From Spirometra erinaceieuropaei (taxonomy: Eukaryota > Platyhelminthes > Cestoda > Diphyllobothriidea > Diphyllobothriidae), in assembly GCA_902702965.1 (NCBI GenBank), contig CACRXP010000012.1:2457830-2521829 (forward strand): a stretch of DNA of 64,000 bases, in the 5' to 3' direction. Of this stretch, positions 34,029 through 45,999 are shown in pieces. The number at the start of each line of letters is the position of its first letter. Position 1 is the stretch's first letter. The position numbers were made by a program, and so were the translations under genes. The notes beneath the pieces were generated by a model. It was not told the DNA's origin, ran no database searches, and saw only the letters and a program-made list of their open reading frames with translations.

Positions 34029-34379
34029 TTACTCCGTTTTCTAACATAAATCGTCCCTCATGTTATGCCCAAAATTCTCACAATCGTACTTTTATTCGCC
34101 CTATTTTTAAGCCCCATAAAGTCACATTCTTCTTCCTGGATCTTTCCCAAATGTGTTTCGATACAATGCTGTATCTTTAGTCGGTGGTAATAGCCTCAAA
34201 AATTTCAGAACACAGCAACCTTATTTTCCACCTATTGCACCTTTTCTCCAGCTCAATTTTTCTCCCACCGGCTCTTCTTTTTTGTAAGTAATAATTAGCG
34301 GAAGCTGTGTCCTAGGAATACGCTCAGTGTTATCTCTCTCAACGCAAACTCTATTTTGCAAATGATTCACAAACAAGAA

Positions 34380-37060
34380 GTGGGGACTTTGAGTCTGACC
34401 CAGATGTTTCCTGTAATACAGAATCTTGGGCACACTCTATTTTCAGACTCAGCACTCACCATAGATAGCTTCAGCTTATACCGACACGACCGTGTCGAAA
34501 GACGCTGCAGTGGTTGCCTTCTTTACATTAGAGCCTCAGTTACACATTCGCCTTATGACTTGCAAATTTTCTTTTCCTGGAAATCTTTATCTCGCTTTGG
34601 TAATCCTTCGGCAAAGTGGGAAAACATTAGCCGGATGGGTATTTAATCGTCCGTTTATCTCCGGAAATGAAATCAAACGATTTGACTTCTTTCAAAAAAT
34701 CGCGGAGACTATATTCGATATCCATATAATCGTATGAGACTTCAATTGGACTGGCACACACACACATACTTCCTCTCCTTAATTCCAGAAGCCTCTAGAT
34801 CCTATTTACTTTTCAGACTTGTGTAAATTAGTCCACCTTTCCACCAGAAACGATATTTTATTACACTTAATTTTCAATAATGGTATTTTTCCTCTATCTA
34901 TGAATTTCCATCATGACCTTTTTAAAAGTGATCATGCATTAATCCATTGTCGTATTCCAGTTGCCATTTCCGCAAGGCCAACAGTAAAACGTAGCTAATT
35001 TGACTATGCTAATTCTAGCAGGGAATTAGTAAATGACTTCACAAGCTCTCTTGACTGCCACAATATTTTTTTCAAATTCCCGTCTAACTTTTTCCACGAT
35101 TTATTACAGTGCACAACAGACGATTTTCCTGACCTCACTCCACTGTAGACATTCAAATCGAGTACCACGTCCTGTACTATCCTATATTTTCTTAAAAACA
35201 GACTTAGAAAGCTACGGAAGCGGATTAAAAATTTTCCCTTGAGCTCATTATCAGTTCACTCAAAAATCGTTGAAATAGTTAAATTAGTTTCGAAAATGGG
35301 GCTTGATCGAGAGAGGCGTGGAGAGTATTTAGCTATTAGTCGCGCGGATGCTTTTAATTTATTTGGTCAGGTCTTCCGTCACAGATCATTTGCTAAGTCC
35401 CATCAAGTCATTCCGTCGTTGCTTAGCTCTAAAAAAACCTTTCAAAACAGAGGAGTCAGGCAAAGCCGAAATGGTACATTCATACTTTGTCAAACACTTT
35501 ACCATTGAGACTGACGCCTTACGCTCAGTTCTCCGTTGTCTGATGCCTCCCTCAAAACCGTTAGCTTTTCTCCTGCAAATATTCATAAGCTGCGATATCA
35601 GCTTACTAACTTGCACTCAGTATGAATTGACGACATCCTGAACTCTCCTATAAAACATCTAATTAAATTTCCTCCTCTGCTAAGCAAACTCTTTCCAATT
35701 TTTCTGGAAAATGGTCCCTTCCTTGACTGTTGAAAAAATTTCATCATTATTCCAGTATTTAAATCAGGCTGTCGTTTTGATGCTCGAAACTATTGAGGTG
35801 GTCTAAAAGCGCCTTCTCTCGCCAAAATCTTTGAAAAAATCATCGCCATGAAAATTATTTACTTTTGCATAGCAAAACAGGCTATTATCCCTTCAGAACA
35901 TGGCTTTTTACCCGATCGCTTTTGCGAAACGTGTCATATGTCGTTCTTCAATATACAAAATTCACTTCGTAGTGACCATATATCTGTAGTCGTTTTTAAT
36001 TTTGACCTTAGTTCGTTCCACAAAGAAGACTCTTAGTTGGACTAGAATATCTGAGACCTCGCAGTTCCCTTATAGACGTCATAAAGTCGTACCTCTCTAA
36101 TCTTAAACAAAAGGTTCCAATACGATCTTTATTTGACCATGAAAGCCCTATTCGAAGTGATGTCATACATGGTACTGCGTTGGGTTATCTTCTGTTCTTG
36201 CTTTACATAAATGATATCTCGATAGCAGTTAGACATCCTTAATACTTTATCTATGTTGACGATCATATACAAATATATTCGTGCAATAAATCTACGACGT
36301 TTCACTGCTCGGAGCAAATCCAAGCTGTCATGATGGCTTCCTCATCGTAGAGCTCAAAATGGCTAATGGGCTTCTCTAAACGAAAATATGACAATATGTG
36401 TTTTGGACCTGCTATGCTATCCCAACCAACGGTCTTTCAAGGCACACCTCTGACAGAATGGGTCATCATCAAGGATTTGGGTTTGTACCACACAAATAAT
36501 CTTGATCTCTTGCCACACGCTGACAGAATTACAGCCATAGCTGCCCAGATTTGTGACTTTATCGCTTACAATTACTATCTTCCTGAAATTAAATTAAGAC
36601 TCTATCGTATGTTTGTACTTCCCATTCTCGAGCATTGTTGCCAAATCTTTGGTTTGATGAACGAGGCCACTCGTTAAAAAATTGAAAATACCCAAAGATG
36701 TTTTACTAGAAAACTTTTAGGCAGGGAACATCCAAATACGGCGTACTCAGATAAGTGTCAGCTAATTAACCTACAATTTTTATAGATTCGAAGACTAGAA
36801 GCGGGCTTCTGTCTCCTCTTTCGCATAAATAATAGTTTGACTCTCCCTCGAATTTCAGCACTTACCTTTAGTATTCGCCCATGCAATATTCGCAACTCTT
36901 CCTCGATTATACCTCCTCCAGCTTTCTCCACCTTTAAGAGCTCTCTTTTTTCGCTTTCAGCTACACTTTCCTCTGGAATAACCTTCCAATAAATATAAGA
37001 TCTTCATAAAATCTACACACCTTTAAGAGAAGGCTATGCCTTTATCTGAATACTGGCTGG
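34380..37060 (+). pseudogene. CR1/L2-like element remnant (EN and RT), family II copy 2
   Basis: The APE-type endonuclease remnant spans about 34434-34650 (SLYRHDRVERRCSGCLLYI). RT text follows: FLENGPFLDC (35705), SEHGFLPDRFCETC (35893), VVVFNFDLSSF (35988-36020), YVDD (36252-36263) and the C-terminal LPHADRI...LRLYRMFVLPILEHCCQIF (36510-36650), then RRLEAGFCLLFRINN (about 36788). Many stops and shifts make it non-functional. Family wording matches the copy at 31.56 kb and differs from the 39-46 kb family. Confidence 0.8.
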
Positions 37061-37257
37061 ATAAAACTTTTGTTTTCCTTATCCTTCCGGGACAACTTTC
37101 TCTATGACACTGAGAAAGGGCCACCGGGAATTTAGTATGCCGCCATTAAATTTCCGTATTTGCTCAAATTTCCTCTTTTTGTGAGTAGTATCGCTTCCTA
37201 GGATCCCTCATCAGAAATTTTAATTTTTCGATTTTTCAGTTCATGCATCGTGCCCTC

Positions 37258-37780
37258 ACATCATGGGCTCTATCGACGCTCTTGGCGGAACCTTCTGTAT
37301 TTGCCATACACTAGTCGTCTGGTCGCATCTCCCTTGCCTCCTCCTCGGCTGGATTCGGCTGAATGTAACCGATCGCATCTGGATTCCTATCGCCTGGAGA
37401 TTGGTTTTCGATTCGCCACTTTGACAGCAATGGTCTCATCCGGCATATGAATTCTGTCTTGATGATGCCCGTTTCGGACCTTTTACTCAAGACCACATGC
37501 AGACTAGTCTTGCCCGATCCACCTACACACCCCTTCATGAAATCAGTTATACAATGCCATACACAGGCCGGTCCTGTCTGCTTTTTACATATTTGGTTGC
37601 GAGAGTTTTTCTCCTATAGTTCTACTCCAATCATACTCATTTTGTTTATGTTCGGCGATTTTTCACTGCTCGCCCAACGGTCTTCGTAACATACTTCTAA
37701 TTCAATAACTATGAATTATGTATTGCATACATTCTCTACACCACGTCTAAAATTCTAAAGTTAGTGTAAAAGTTATTCTT
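37258..37780 (+). repeat. About 530-bp direct repeat, left copy
   Basis: CTATCGACGCTC.CGGCGGAACC, CCTCGGCTGG, GCCACTTTGAC, GTCTCATCCGGC and CATGCAGACTAG recur in the same order at 38785-39320, as do AGTCC.TGTC.G and AACTATGAATT.T. The two copies are about 1.53 kb apart start to start. Confidence 0.75.
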
Positions 37781-38784
37781 ACATGCTATGAAAGGACCCC
37801 CACGGAACTCGAAAAAAGATTATTATTATCTTCCGATCATTGACACTCTCACTCCGAGAGACCGGTCTTATGCCACGCGTACCTCCTCATGATGATTCCG
37901 ACGCCTCTTTGCACTACACTGTGATGCGGCAGGAGTGAACTGACTGTTTTCTTTTTGTTTAAAGAGAGTGGCCTGTTTCCGAAAGGGAGTAGTGTGTGTT
38001 TACTTTTGTGTGCCTGAAGGACCTACTGACAGAGTCCGCATACCAAACCCTGTAGCAGCCTCCAGCTCTACGCTCTCCGTACTTCAACCAGAAAGTGGTA
38101 GAGACTTTATCGTTAGGGAAAATCCTCTGGATCAACGTTATTCTACGAGTGTTTTTCCCTTTCTTCTGTTTTCCCATTTGTATGCGCTCACTGACGCTCA
38201 TCCTTTTTCCTCTCTCCGTCTCCACTCATTTAATATACCGTTTATATTATCGACTATCTTAGTTGTCCAGGTTATATCTGTCTGTCTGAAATACTGTCTG
38301 CCGTGTGATGGCGAAATAAAGAACTGATCAAACAAGCCAGCCCAGATCCACCCCTGTTCTATCTGATTCTATCATGACGAAGAACTTTAACCCAGGGCCG
38401 ATCTCTCTGACAGGACAGACAGACGGATCGCCCACTACAACATCTAAGCGCTCCCTCTTTTTGCCTTCAAATATGCCTCCCTTAAGAATAATCTTACGCC
38501 AGAAATTAGGTCATCGCCGAAGTTACTGGTAGTCAAGCGAAGTTACGCAAACACCATACACCGGAAAGTATAAAGGCACTTTTAACGGCCTCATTCCTGA
38601 TTACTCAGCTTCTTGACTTTGAGCAGGGTTGTCCTGGGATTTAGTGGTAGATCAAGTGGAAACCTTCATTTATATCTTAACAACTGCCTGTTTAGAATTG
38701 GTTTCTAAATCCACTGTCATCACTCCTCCCTTATAACGACGATTTTCGCGGTTCTTGATGTCATCTCCCTCATTTCGACCTCAA
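37781..38784. other. About 1-kb interior between direct repeats
   Basis: No RT, integrase or protease motif visible. Two overlapping ORFs at 37959-38327 lie on opposite strands with no domain. Confidence 0.4.
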
Positions 38785-39320
38785 GCGGTCTATCGACGCT
38801 CACGGCGGAACCCTCTGTTTTTGGCGTCTATTAGTAGTTTGGTCGTACTTTCCTGCCCCAATCCTCGGCTGGGCTCGAAACGGACTGTGGCCGATCGCGT
38901 CTGGGTTCTTCTCGTCTGGCCACTTTGACGCGAATAGTCTCATCCGGCGTATCAATTCTACCCTGACGATGTCCGATCTGAATCCCGTATACAATACCAT
39001 ATGCAGACTAGCCCCGTATAATCCGCATACGTACCCCTCAAGGCTGACATTTGTTTATGACCTGACAATGTCCGATTATAATCTGTTATATACCGCCACA
39101 TGCAGGCCAGTCCTCCCGCATTTTTGTGTTATTATGGGCGATGGTTATTTCTCCTGTAAAATTAATCCAGTCATTTTTATGATCTTGAATGGAGAGTTTT
39201 TTTACCAATCGCTCATCGTTTTTCTTAACAGACTACAAAGTCAGAAACTATGAATTGCATCTTGTACAGGATCTGTCAATCTCGTCTTCATTGCATATGT
39301 AAACTTATTTTTACTTGTTT
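38785..39320 (+). repeat. About 530-bp direct repeat, right copy
   Basis: See the left copy at 37258. Divergence between copies is visible but the order of blocks is preserved to the end (CAGAAACTATGAATTGCATC). Neither copy begins TG or ends CA, which argues against classical LTRs. Confidence 0.75.
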
Positions 39321-39439
39321 TGATTGGATCCCTAAGTGTCTTTAACAAAAATTGTGATATTTTCTCTTTTATTTTTTACTTTGGTCCGGTTTTGGGGTCG
39401 CAGTGTCCGCAGTGCTGTTGAGACCGCTGGTCCCGTGCT

Positions 39440-40117
39440 TGACTCCATACTCTTTCTGACATCTGTCGTGAAAATGGGGCTAAAAATCTTAAAGAAACTA
39501 AGTCGTCGGGTCCAGACAATTTACCGGCCAAAATTCTTGAAAGGATTGGCAAACGCACTCTCCAAACCCCTAACGCGTACCGTCCGTTCGTCATTCGAAT
39601 CAGCAAGGCTGTCATCGAATGAAAGGCAGCAAATATCTACCCGGTACACAAGGGTGGGTCTCGTACTAGTACTAGCAGTTACCGGCCCGTTAGTCTCGCT
39701 CGCATCTGCTGTAAAGTAATGGAAGTCGTAATTAAGAGAGAAATGATGTAGTTCCTGGAGCAGAACAACTTGCTCTCTGGACTGCAGCACGGCTTCAAAC
39801 AAAACCACTCACGCCTTTTCAGCTTATTGCGCTTGACGAAGCTGTGGAAAAGAGTGGTAGGGTCGATGTCCCCTGCACGGACTGCAAAAACCGCTCGACA
39901 GCGTCCCACAAAAACGCCTAATCTATAAACTGTCTGAAATTGGAATAAGAGGAAAACTGCTGACATGGATCGCAAACTTTCTAACAGGGAGGTCACAAAC
40001 CACGTGTGTCGATGCCTCGAAGTCAACGCCTACCCTCGTTTAGGTGGTTTGAGGGGGCTAAGACCCAGGGCCGTTGCTATTCCTAGTTTACATTTACGAC
40101 TGCGTAAACGGCCTGGG
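39440..40117 (+). pseudogene. CR1/L2-like RT remnant, family I (N-terminal RT half)
   Basis: The translation shows LKETKSSGPDNLPAKILE, NIYPVHKGGSRTS, SSYRPVSLARICCKVMEVVI, FLEQNNLLSGLQHGFKQNHS, then LIYKLSEIGIRGKLLTWI / NFLTGRSQT over shifted frames and GPLLFLVYIYDCVNGLG at 40060-40110. These are consecutive RT blocks up to just before the catalytic YADD. Several stops and frameshifts. The family matches the copies at 41.9 and 43.1-46.0 kb. Confidence 0.85.
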
Positions 40118-40700
40118 GTAAATAAATAGTTTTATTGTGTACCCTTGAGGATTATTTAATACCAAGTACAGATTCTGCCTTCCGCGTCTAAAATTTATAC
40201 GAAAATTTGTTTTACTTCTTTGATCTGAACCCGATGTGTCTCTAATAAGGTTTATTTATTTCGTTATTTAGTTACTTCTTTTCATGGCCTGTCGTAAATC
40301 GTAATGTTCTCACGAACTAACGAGTTATATCTTATGAGCCCCTAGCCTTAAATGCAGCAAGTAAATCGGAGCAGTGAATAATATAGAGATTTTTGAATGT
40401 TAAGAAAAACTGACAACAGAATACCACAGCAGAGCACGCTAGCAAGGCGGGTTGTACAGGTGTGTCGTTTCTCGTCACATTCAAACAAGCAATGCGGTCA
40501 AAGGAAATGGGACTAAATTGTCAAAGGTAAATTAGTCAGGTACCTCACCACAGGCCCACTAAATTAACTACCCCAGTCAAACGTGGAAATAAAAGTCCTA
40601 ATAGCATTCTGGGTCGAAAAATGGGTGAAGATGAGCAGTAGCGCTACCACGTTGTCCTCTCAACATTACGCTGGAGAACAAAGAGCAAATAAAGTTGACG

Positions 40701-40832
40701 ATGTCCAGATTAGCCAACCTCAGGAGCCGCATAAGCAGGCTCTTTCGACCGGGCTATTCTCCAGTGGAACGGCTGAGACGCCGGGAACTTGTCTCGGAAT
40801 TAAAACCGAGACTGGATGGTAGCAAAAAATAA
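40701..40832 (+). CDS. Small Arg-rich ORF, possibly retroelement ORF1 start
   Basis: A 43-residue frame beginning MSRLANLRSRISRLFRPGY and ending RLDGSKK, with about ten arginines and heptad-like leucines. It sits upstream of the gap-containing family I element. Too short to assign; it could be the N-terminus of a basic ORF1-like protein or chance. Confidence 0.2.
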   Translation: MSRLANLRSRISRLFRPGYSPVERLRRRELVSELKPRLDGSKK

Positions 40833-41081
40833 CCTGGATATTATCGAGGGGAAAGTAATTCAGAAAAATATGCCATTTCAGTGGAACTGGCCAGTAATAT
40901 TAAGAACGATGGCATTTCCTAGCTAACGCAGAGACCATCGGATAACCTGCCGCTCAAGGCAACAACTTAATCAAGCCCTAAATGCCCAGTTTTCTGATCA
41001 AAGAAACGGACGTTAACCAAACCGAACAAACAACAGATCAAGTCACCTCCCGCTAAACGAGCAAGGAGCCTAGTAAGTTGT

Positions 41082-41180
41082 ATGGATATCAAATACGAAG
41101 ACGAAGCCTGTACGACATGTTTCGGACTCCTTCAAAAATTTGCGGAAATGGAGAGGGAGATAAAGGGCCTTAAAGTGGAG
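41082..41180 (+). CDS. Partial ORF running into the assembly gap, ORF1-like
   Basis: Starts MDIKYEDEACTTCFGLLQKF and runs to the gap edge with a coiled-coil-like EMEREIKGLK stretch. A short acidic start, a Cys-x-x-Cys and a coiled coil would fit the ORF1 of the retroelement whose RT end emerges on the other side of the gap. That link is inference. Confidence 0.35.
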
Positions 41181-41899
41181 NNNNNNNNNNNNNNNNNNNN
41201 NNNNNNNNNNNNNNNNNNNNNNNNNNNNNNNNNNNNNNNNNNNNNNNNNNNNNNNNNNNNNNNNNNNNNNNNNNNNNNNNNNNNNNNNNNNNNNNNNNNN
41301 NNNNNNNNNNNNNNNNNNNNNNNNNNNNNNNNNNNNNNNNNNNNNNNNNNNNNNNNNNNNNNNNNNNNNNNNNNNNNNNNNNNNNNNNNNNNNNNNNNNN
41401 NNNNNNNNNNNNNNNNNNNNNNNNNNNNNNNNNNNNNNNNNNNNNNNNNNNNNNNNNNNNNNNNNNNNNNNNNNNNNNNNNNNNNNNNNNNNNNNNNNNN
41501 NNNNNNNNNNNNNNNNNNNNNNNNNNNNNNNNNNNNNNNNNNNNNNNNNNNNNNNNNNNNNNNNNNNNNNNNNNNNNNNNNNNNNNNNNNNNNNNNNNNN
41601 NNNNNNNNNNNNNNNNNNNNNNNNNNNNNNNNNNNNNNNNNNNNNNNNNNNNNNNNNNNNNNNNNNNNNNNNNNNNNNNNNNNNNNNNNNNNNNNNNNNN
41701 NNNNNNNNNNNNNNNNNNNNNNNNNNNNNNNNNNNNNNNNNNNNNNNNNNNNNNNNNNNNNNNNNNNNNNNNNNNNNNNNNNNNNNNNNNNNNNNNNNNN
41801 NNNNNNNNNNNNNNNNNNNNNNNNNNNNNNNNNNNNNNNNNNNNNNNNNNNNNNNNNNNNNNNNNNNNNNNNNNNNNNNNNNNNNNNNNNNNNNNNNNN
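41181..41899. other. Assembly gap (719 N)
   Basis: A run of N. Any reading frame crossing it is an artefact. A retroelement continues on its right side, so the gap was probably caused by a repeat and its stated length may not be real. Confidence 0.99.
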
Positions 41900-42661
41900 G
41901 ACAAATGTGTAGTCCTGAGACTCCGCACCAGACAGACCAGTAAGGAGGACGATTCCTTTCAATATGTCCTTGGTGGTCAGTCCCTTTCAAATGTTGTGGA
42001 ACAGAAGGACCTGGGAGTCCTAATGACCTCCTCGCTGAAACCATCTTCACAGTGTCAAAGGGCAGCCAAAAGTGCGATAAGGGTGTTATTTGCGCTGAGG
42101 CGAGGATTTGTGCAGATCGACAAGGAGCTGTTCGGAAAAACCTATGGGGCATTCGTCCGGTCTCACTTAGAGTATGCAGTCCAAGCCTGGCGACCGTGGT
42201 TAAAGAAAGATTATCAACGACTGGAAAGAGTACAGGCGATGGCTACGAAGATGGTCAAGAATATTCATCATTTGCCTTACGAAACCAGGCTGACTGAACT
42301 AAATCTGTTTCCTCTAAATTACAGGCAACTGCGCGGCGATCTCATTCAAACCTACAGGATTGTCAGAAGCCGAGAGTGTGCCCTAGATTTTGATGAATTC
42401 TCTGAATTGGCCCGGACTGACAGTCTGCGTGGTCATCCGTTCAAACTGCAAAGGAAGCGGGCTCATTCGGACGTCCGACGGAACGCCTTCTCACACAGGG
42501 TCATCGGGGCATGGAATGGACTCCCTGATGCCGTCGTTCTTTCCGAAAGTGTTAAATCCTTTAAGTGCAGACTAGACGCTCACTTGTTGAGAACCTACTG
42601 TACATACAATCATGATTGTTTTAGCGGCGGCAGTTTGCGCCTGGCTCACACTTACCGCTAA
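41900..42661 (+). CDS. Non-LTR retrotransposon RT, C-terminal 253 residues (5' end in gap)
   Basis: Open from the gap edge to a stop at 42659-42661 with no frame break, unlike every other RT piece here. The order of motifs is KCVVLRLRTRQ, QKDLGVLMTSS, AAKSAIRVLFALRRGF, VRSHLEYAVQAWRPW, LERVQAMATKMV, LPYETRLTELNLFPL, RGDLIQTYRIV and HRVIGAWNGLPDAVV, which is the thumb and C-terminal region of CR1/L2-type RTs. The catalytic domains would lie in the gap. It is followed by a short-repeat 3' tail. Probably a young insertion; whether the whole element is intact cannot be seen. Confidence 0.85.
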   Translation, partial: DKCVVLRLRTRQTSKEDDSFQYVLGGQSLSNVVEQKDLGVLMTSSLKPSSQCQRAAKSAIRVLFALRRGFVQIDKELFGKTYGAFVRSHLEYAVQAWRPWLKKDYQRLERVQAMATKMVKNIHHLPYETRLTELNLFPLNYRQLRGDLIQTYRIVRSRECALDFDEFSELARTDSLRGHPFKLQRKRAHSDVRRNAFSHRVIGAWNGLPDAVVLSESVKSFKCRLDAHLLRTYCTYNHDCFSGGSLRLAHTYR

Positions 42662-42760
42662 CTTATTAACTTTTCGCATTTGCTGATGTAATTGATGACT
42701 TTATTTCTGTTTATCGACATGAATAGGGTGCTCAAGGGCGAAAGCCTCATTCCCTTAATA

Positions 42761-42787
42761 AACTGACTTAAACTGACTTAAACTGAC
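42761..42787 (+). repeat. 3' terminal short tandem repeat of the non-LTR element
   Basis: AACTGACTTA repeated 2.7 times, about 100 nt after the RT stop and just after TTAATAA. CR1-type elements end in short tandem repeats instead of poly(A), so this probably marks the 3' end. Confidence 0.65.
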
Positions 42788-43099
42788 AGGTCAGTGGAAA
42801 TGACGCCCGAGAATACGCAGAATTGTCTACAAAAGTGATAGATGTATTCGTAAATTCGACGGACGCAAAATTGAAGCGCTTGTATACAAATGCACAAGGC
42901 CTCGTGTAGAAACCGGATGAGTAAAAACTTTGCATTGCAGAAGTCTCCCCGGATATTATAGCGGTAACCTAAACATGGCAGTCCAGAAATGTTAATTTTA
43001 CTGCAGGGTAATAATATTAGTTTTGTAATAAATGTATCGAACGCACAGGGAACGCCGTCAGGATGGTGAAATGGGCATATATGTGAAAGACGTTTTGAT

Positions 43100-45990
43100 G
43101 GTGCCAGAAAAAGCTACCGGATTCGGGTGAGGCACGGAAGTTACACGATTGATCCTCGGGCTATTGGATCCCTATGTGTGAATGTCCTCCCTATCTACCG
43201 ACCGCTTAGGAAAGACCGAAACGCAGACATTCATCTGCTGGAACAGCTGTTTAAATTATTCAGTCGATCTAGTATCACGGTCATGAGCAACTTCTGCGCA
43301 CCAGTAATTTACTGGAACACTATTCAAACGTCATAGCCAAGATCGCCATTCCACTACCGTTTGCTGCACAAGACATTAAGGGCTCTCCTCACGCAAAAGA
43401 TAATGTTTTCGAGGGGAAAATGTGAAGGTCAAAAGGCTAACTGCCCGGAGTAGTTTTTTACGAAAACATCAGACGTAGATGAGGTAGTCTCCACGCCCCC
43501 ACTTGGTCGAAACTACTGTGAAGTGCTAATGTAGGACTACTTAACACTTTGCAGGAGACTTTAATCAGATGAGCACAGATTAACGTGGCCTCGATTGGGG
43601 CTCAATCTTTATCGGTAATGCCAATGATGACTGGGTGTTGTTCAAGAACGTCTGTTTGTAGCTCATCAACAACTACCGTCCACTGACGAATGTAAAGCTG
43701 AACAAGCGGCCTAGGTGGTTAAAAGAAGAAGTTACTAAGATGCACAAATTTTGGAGAAAGTACTGCTTCACCGGGTAAGTCAAATATTTCAACAAATACT
43801 AGACACGGAAAACTGTTGCGACGCAGTCTGGTACGCAGAAATTACACGGAACATATGCATCTTGACTGTCCTTCCCAACAACAACAAGATAGACAGATAG
43901 GACACGATCTGCCCCGAAAAAATTGTATGAGAAACCGTCAAGTCCTTCTCACTAGAATGTAACGCGTACTTTTAAAATCTTATTGAGTTTTGCCAACGTT
44001 CGGTCCAATGTACTTCTAGGAAAAAATTCTAAACGGGTTGAGCAAATTCTCACAGACACGGACCAATGGGGTTCAAGAGAGTAGCCAATGACGAGACGTT
44101 TCCAGCATCCTGACAGTGTGGTAACGGCATGCTGGAGGATGCGCACGTGGCTTCCAGTGAGCTACTGGCTTTAGTTTTTCTGAGTGTAAGCGTTCCCAGT
44201 AGAGCTAACCTGTGAAGCATGAGCAATAAAACGCGTCGGGAACTAGGGAAGGATTTGTTGCGGAAAGTAACTCAGAATCTGAAAGTACTCTACAGCTACC
44301 TCGGAAGAAGTATAAGTAACGAGCATTTACTCCCTATAACAAAGCCTACGGAAGAGGATGGAACTGCTGATATGATTGATAAGGCTGTGTTTTTTTCAGT
44401 TTTCCAGTCGGTCTGCACAAACAAGAAAAGAGTCTTCCCTGCTTCAACAGAAGGACTACCAGCTCCGAACACAGGCTATATACTCTGTACAAAATATCGC
44501 ATCGGAAGTGAATGAAGGGCATCTGTAGGAGAACATGATATTCCACACAAGCGTCTAAAAGAGCTTGCAGGTACACTCTCTACACCTCTGTCGATACTTT
44601 CAAACGTCCTTTAACACTAGAATGTCTCCCGTCTATTGGAAATTGGCGCATATTACTGCATTATAAAGCCATAGCAGTGTTGAAGAAAAATTAAAGGTCC
44701 CTAAGGTTAACATGTATGCCTACACTAGGTATGGAGAGGGACATTAAGAGTATATTGGTGCAGTTCTTAAAAAGTTACAGTTTGCTATGCAACTACCATC
44801 ACGGGTTATGGAAAGAAGGATCTTGCATCAAACACTTGCTACAACGTCATCAGAGCTGAGTTCAAGCTCTCGACGACAAACCTGCCGTTTACACTGCTTT
44901 CATTGAATTCCAAAATGCTCTCGACACTGACCCAAACCGGAAATTGTTATATAAACTGTAAACAGTAAACATCTACAGTATCTTCCTCAAACGACTTAAA
45001 AGATCCCCTGTGGGTCGACACCATGTTATGTGCATCGACCAGGAGAAATTAAATCCCTCGATAGTCGACAGTGGTGTTATCCGGAGTTCAACACTGGGAT
45101 CCATTTTGTTCCTAATATAGGTGGACGATTGCGTAAGAGATTTGGACTGCAAAGTAGCAATTTTTGTTGATGACATGAACATATGGAATTAGATCCGAGG
45201 CCTTCCCGACGAAGATAGAATGCATGTCAACCTTAATGGATTAGGGGACTGGTAAAGTCGCTGATTCACGTGGTTCAGCGTGGGCAAGCGTACCGCGTTT
45301 AGCCTAGACAAACCAGTCCGATCCGTCAGCATAACATTTTTTTTTCTCGACAGTACAGTTTTTCGGGACGTGGAAGTCCAAAAGGACTTCGGCGTGCTAG
45401 AAATGAGATCTTAAAACCATTGCGTAAGAGTGGTAAAAATTGCAGTGTGTTTTCCACCCAGTTAACGAATGTTTGTGGATTTAGATGAAGACCTTCACTG
45501 CAAGATCTTCGTAACATCCGTGCGGCCGCACTTGGAATACGACGTACAAGTCTGGAGACCGCTGACGGTTCCATATCAACATATTCATGGAAGAGTCCAA
45601 AGGAAGACCAGGAAATTTGTAAGGGTAAAACTGCCTTCACTATGCAACCCGCCTAACAAATCTGGACCACTTTCCTTTGAGGTATAAGCAAATACGCAGA
45701 GATCCCTTCCAAACATTTCGCATTCTAAAGGGGATGGACTGCAGCCTGACGGTTGAGGAATTATTTGAATCTGTTGTCGAGACCAGCCTTCGGGGTCGCA
45801 TATAAGAACTGGCCATTTATCCGGCAAGACTGTACGTGCGAATGTATTCCTTCTCTGTTAAAGTGGTCAAATCATGGATGTCCTATCCGCAGATACTTTG
45901 ATCTCATCATCGATAAAAAAAGTTCAGAAGAAAATCTGACAAGCTTGTTTTCCCACAAGAACAAGGGTTATGAGAGATCGAGTTTGACCC
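43100..45990 (+). pseudogene. Highly decayed CR1/L2-like element, family I
   Basis: The EN-RT linker appears at 44250-44410 (KVLYSYLGRSISNEH, EDGTADMIDKAVFFSVFQSV). The RT catalytic region is at 45110-45190: LFLI-stop-VDDCVRDLDCKVAIFVDDMNIW, where FVDD is the catalytic box. The C-terminal block VRPHLEYDVQVWRP lies at 45517-45560 and a RYKQIRRDPFQTFRIL block at 45683-45728. Stops occur every few dozen codons. Wording matches the 39.4 and 41.9 kb pieces. Confidence 0.75.
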
Positions 45991-45999
45991 TTGAGACTG

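Noticed and set aside
37258..39320. LTR retrotransposon
   Set aside because: Repeats lack TG..CA ends and the interior has no gag, protease, RT, integrase or visible primer-binding site.
41070..42152. Reading frames of 250-360 codons across 41.1-42.1 kb
   Set aside because: They are open only because the 719-base run of N has no stops. Only the plus-strand frame from 41900 has RT motifs.
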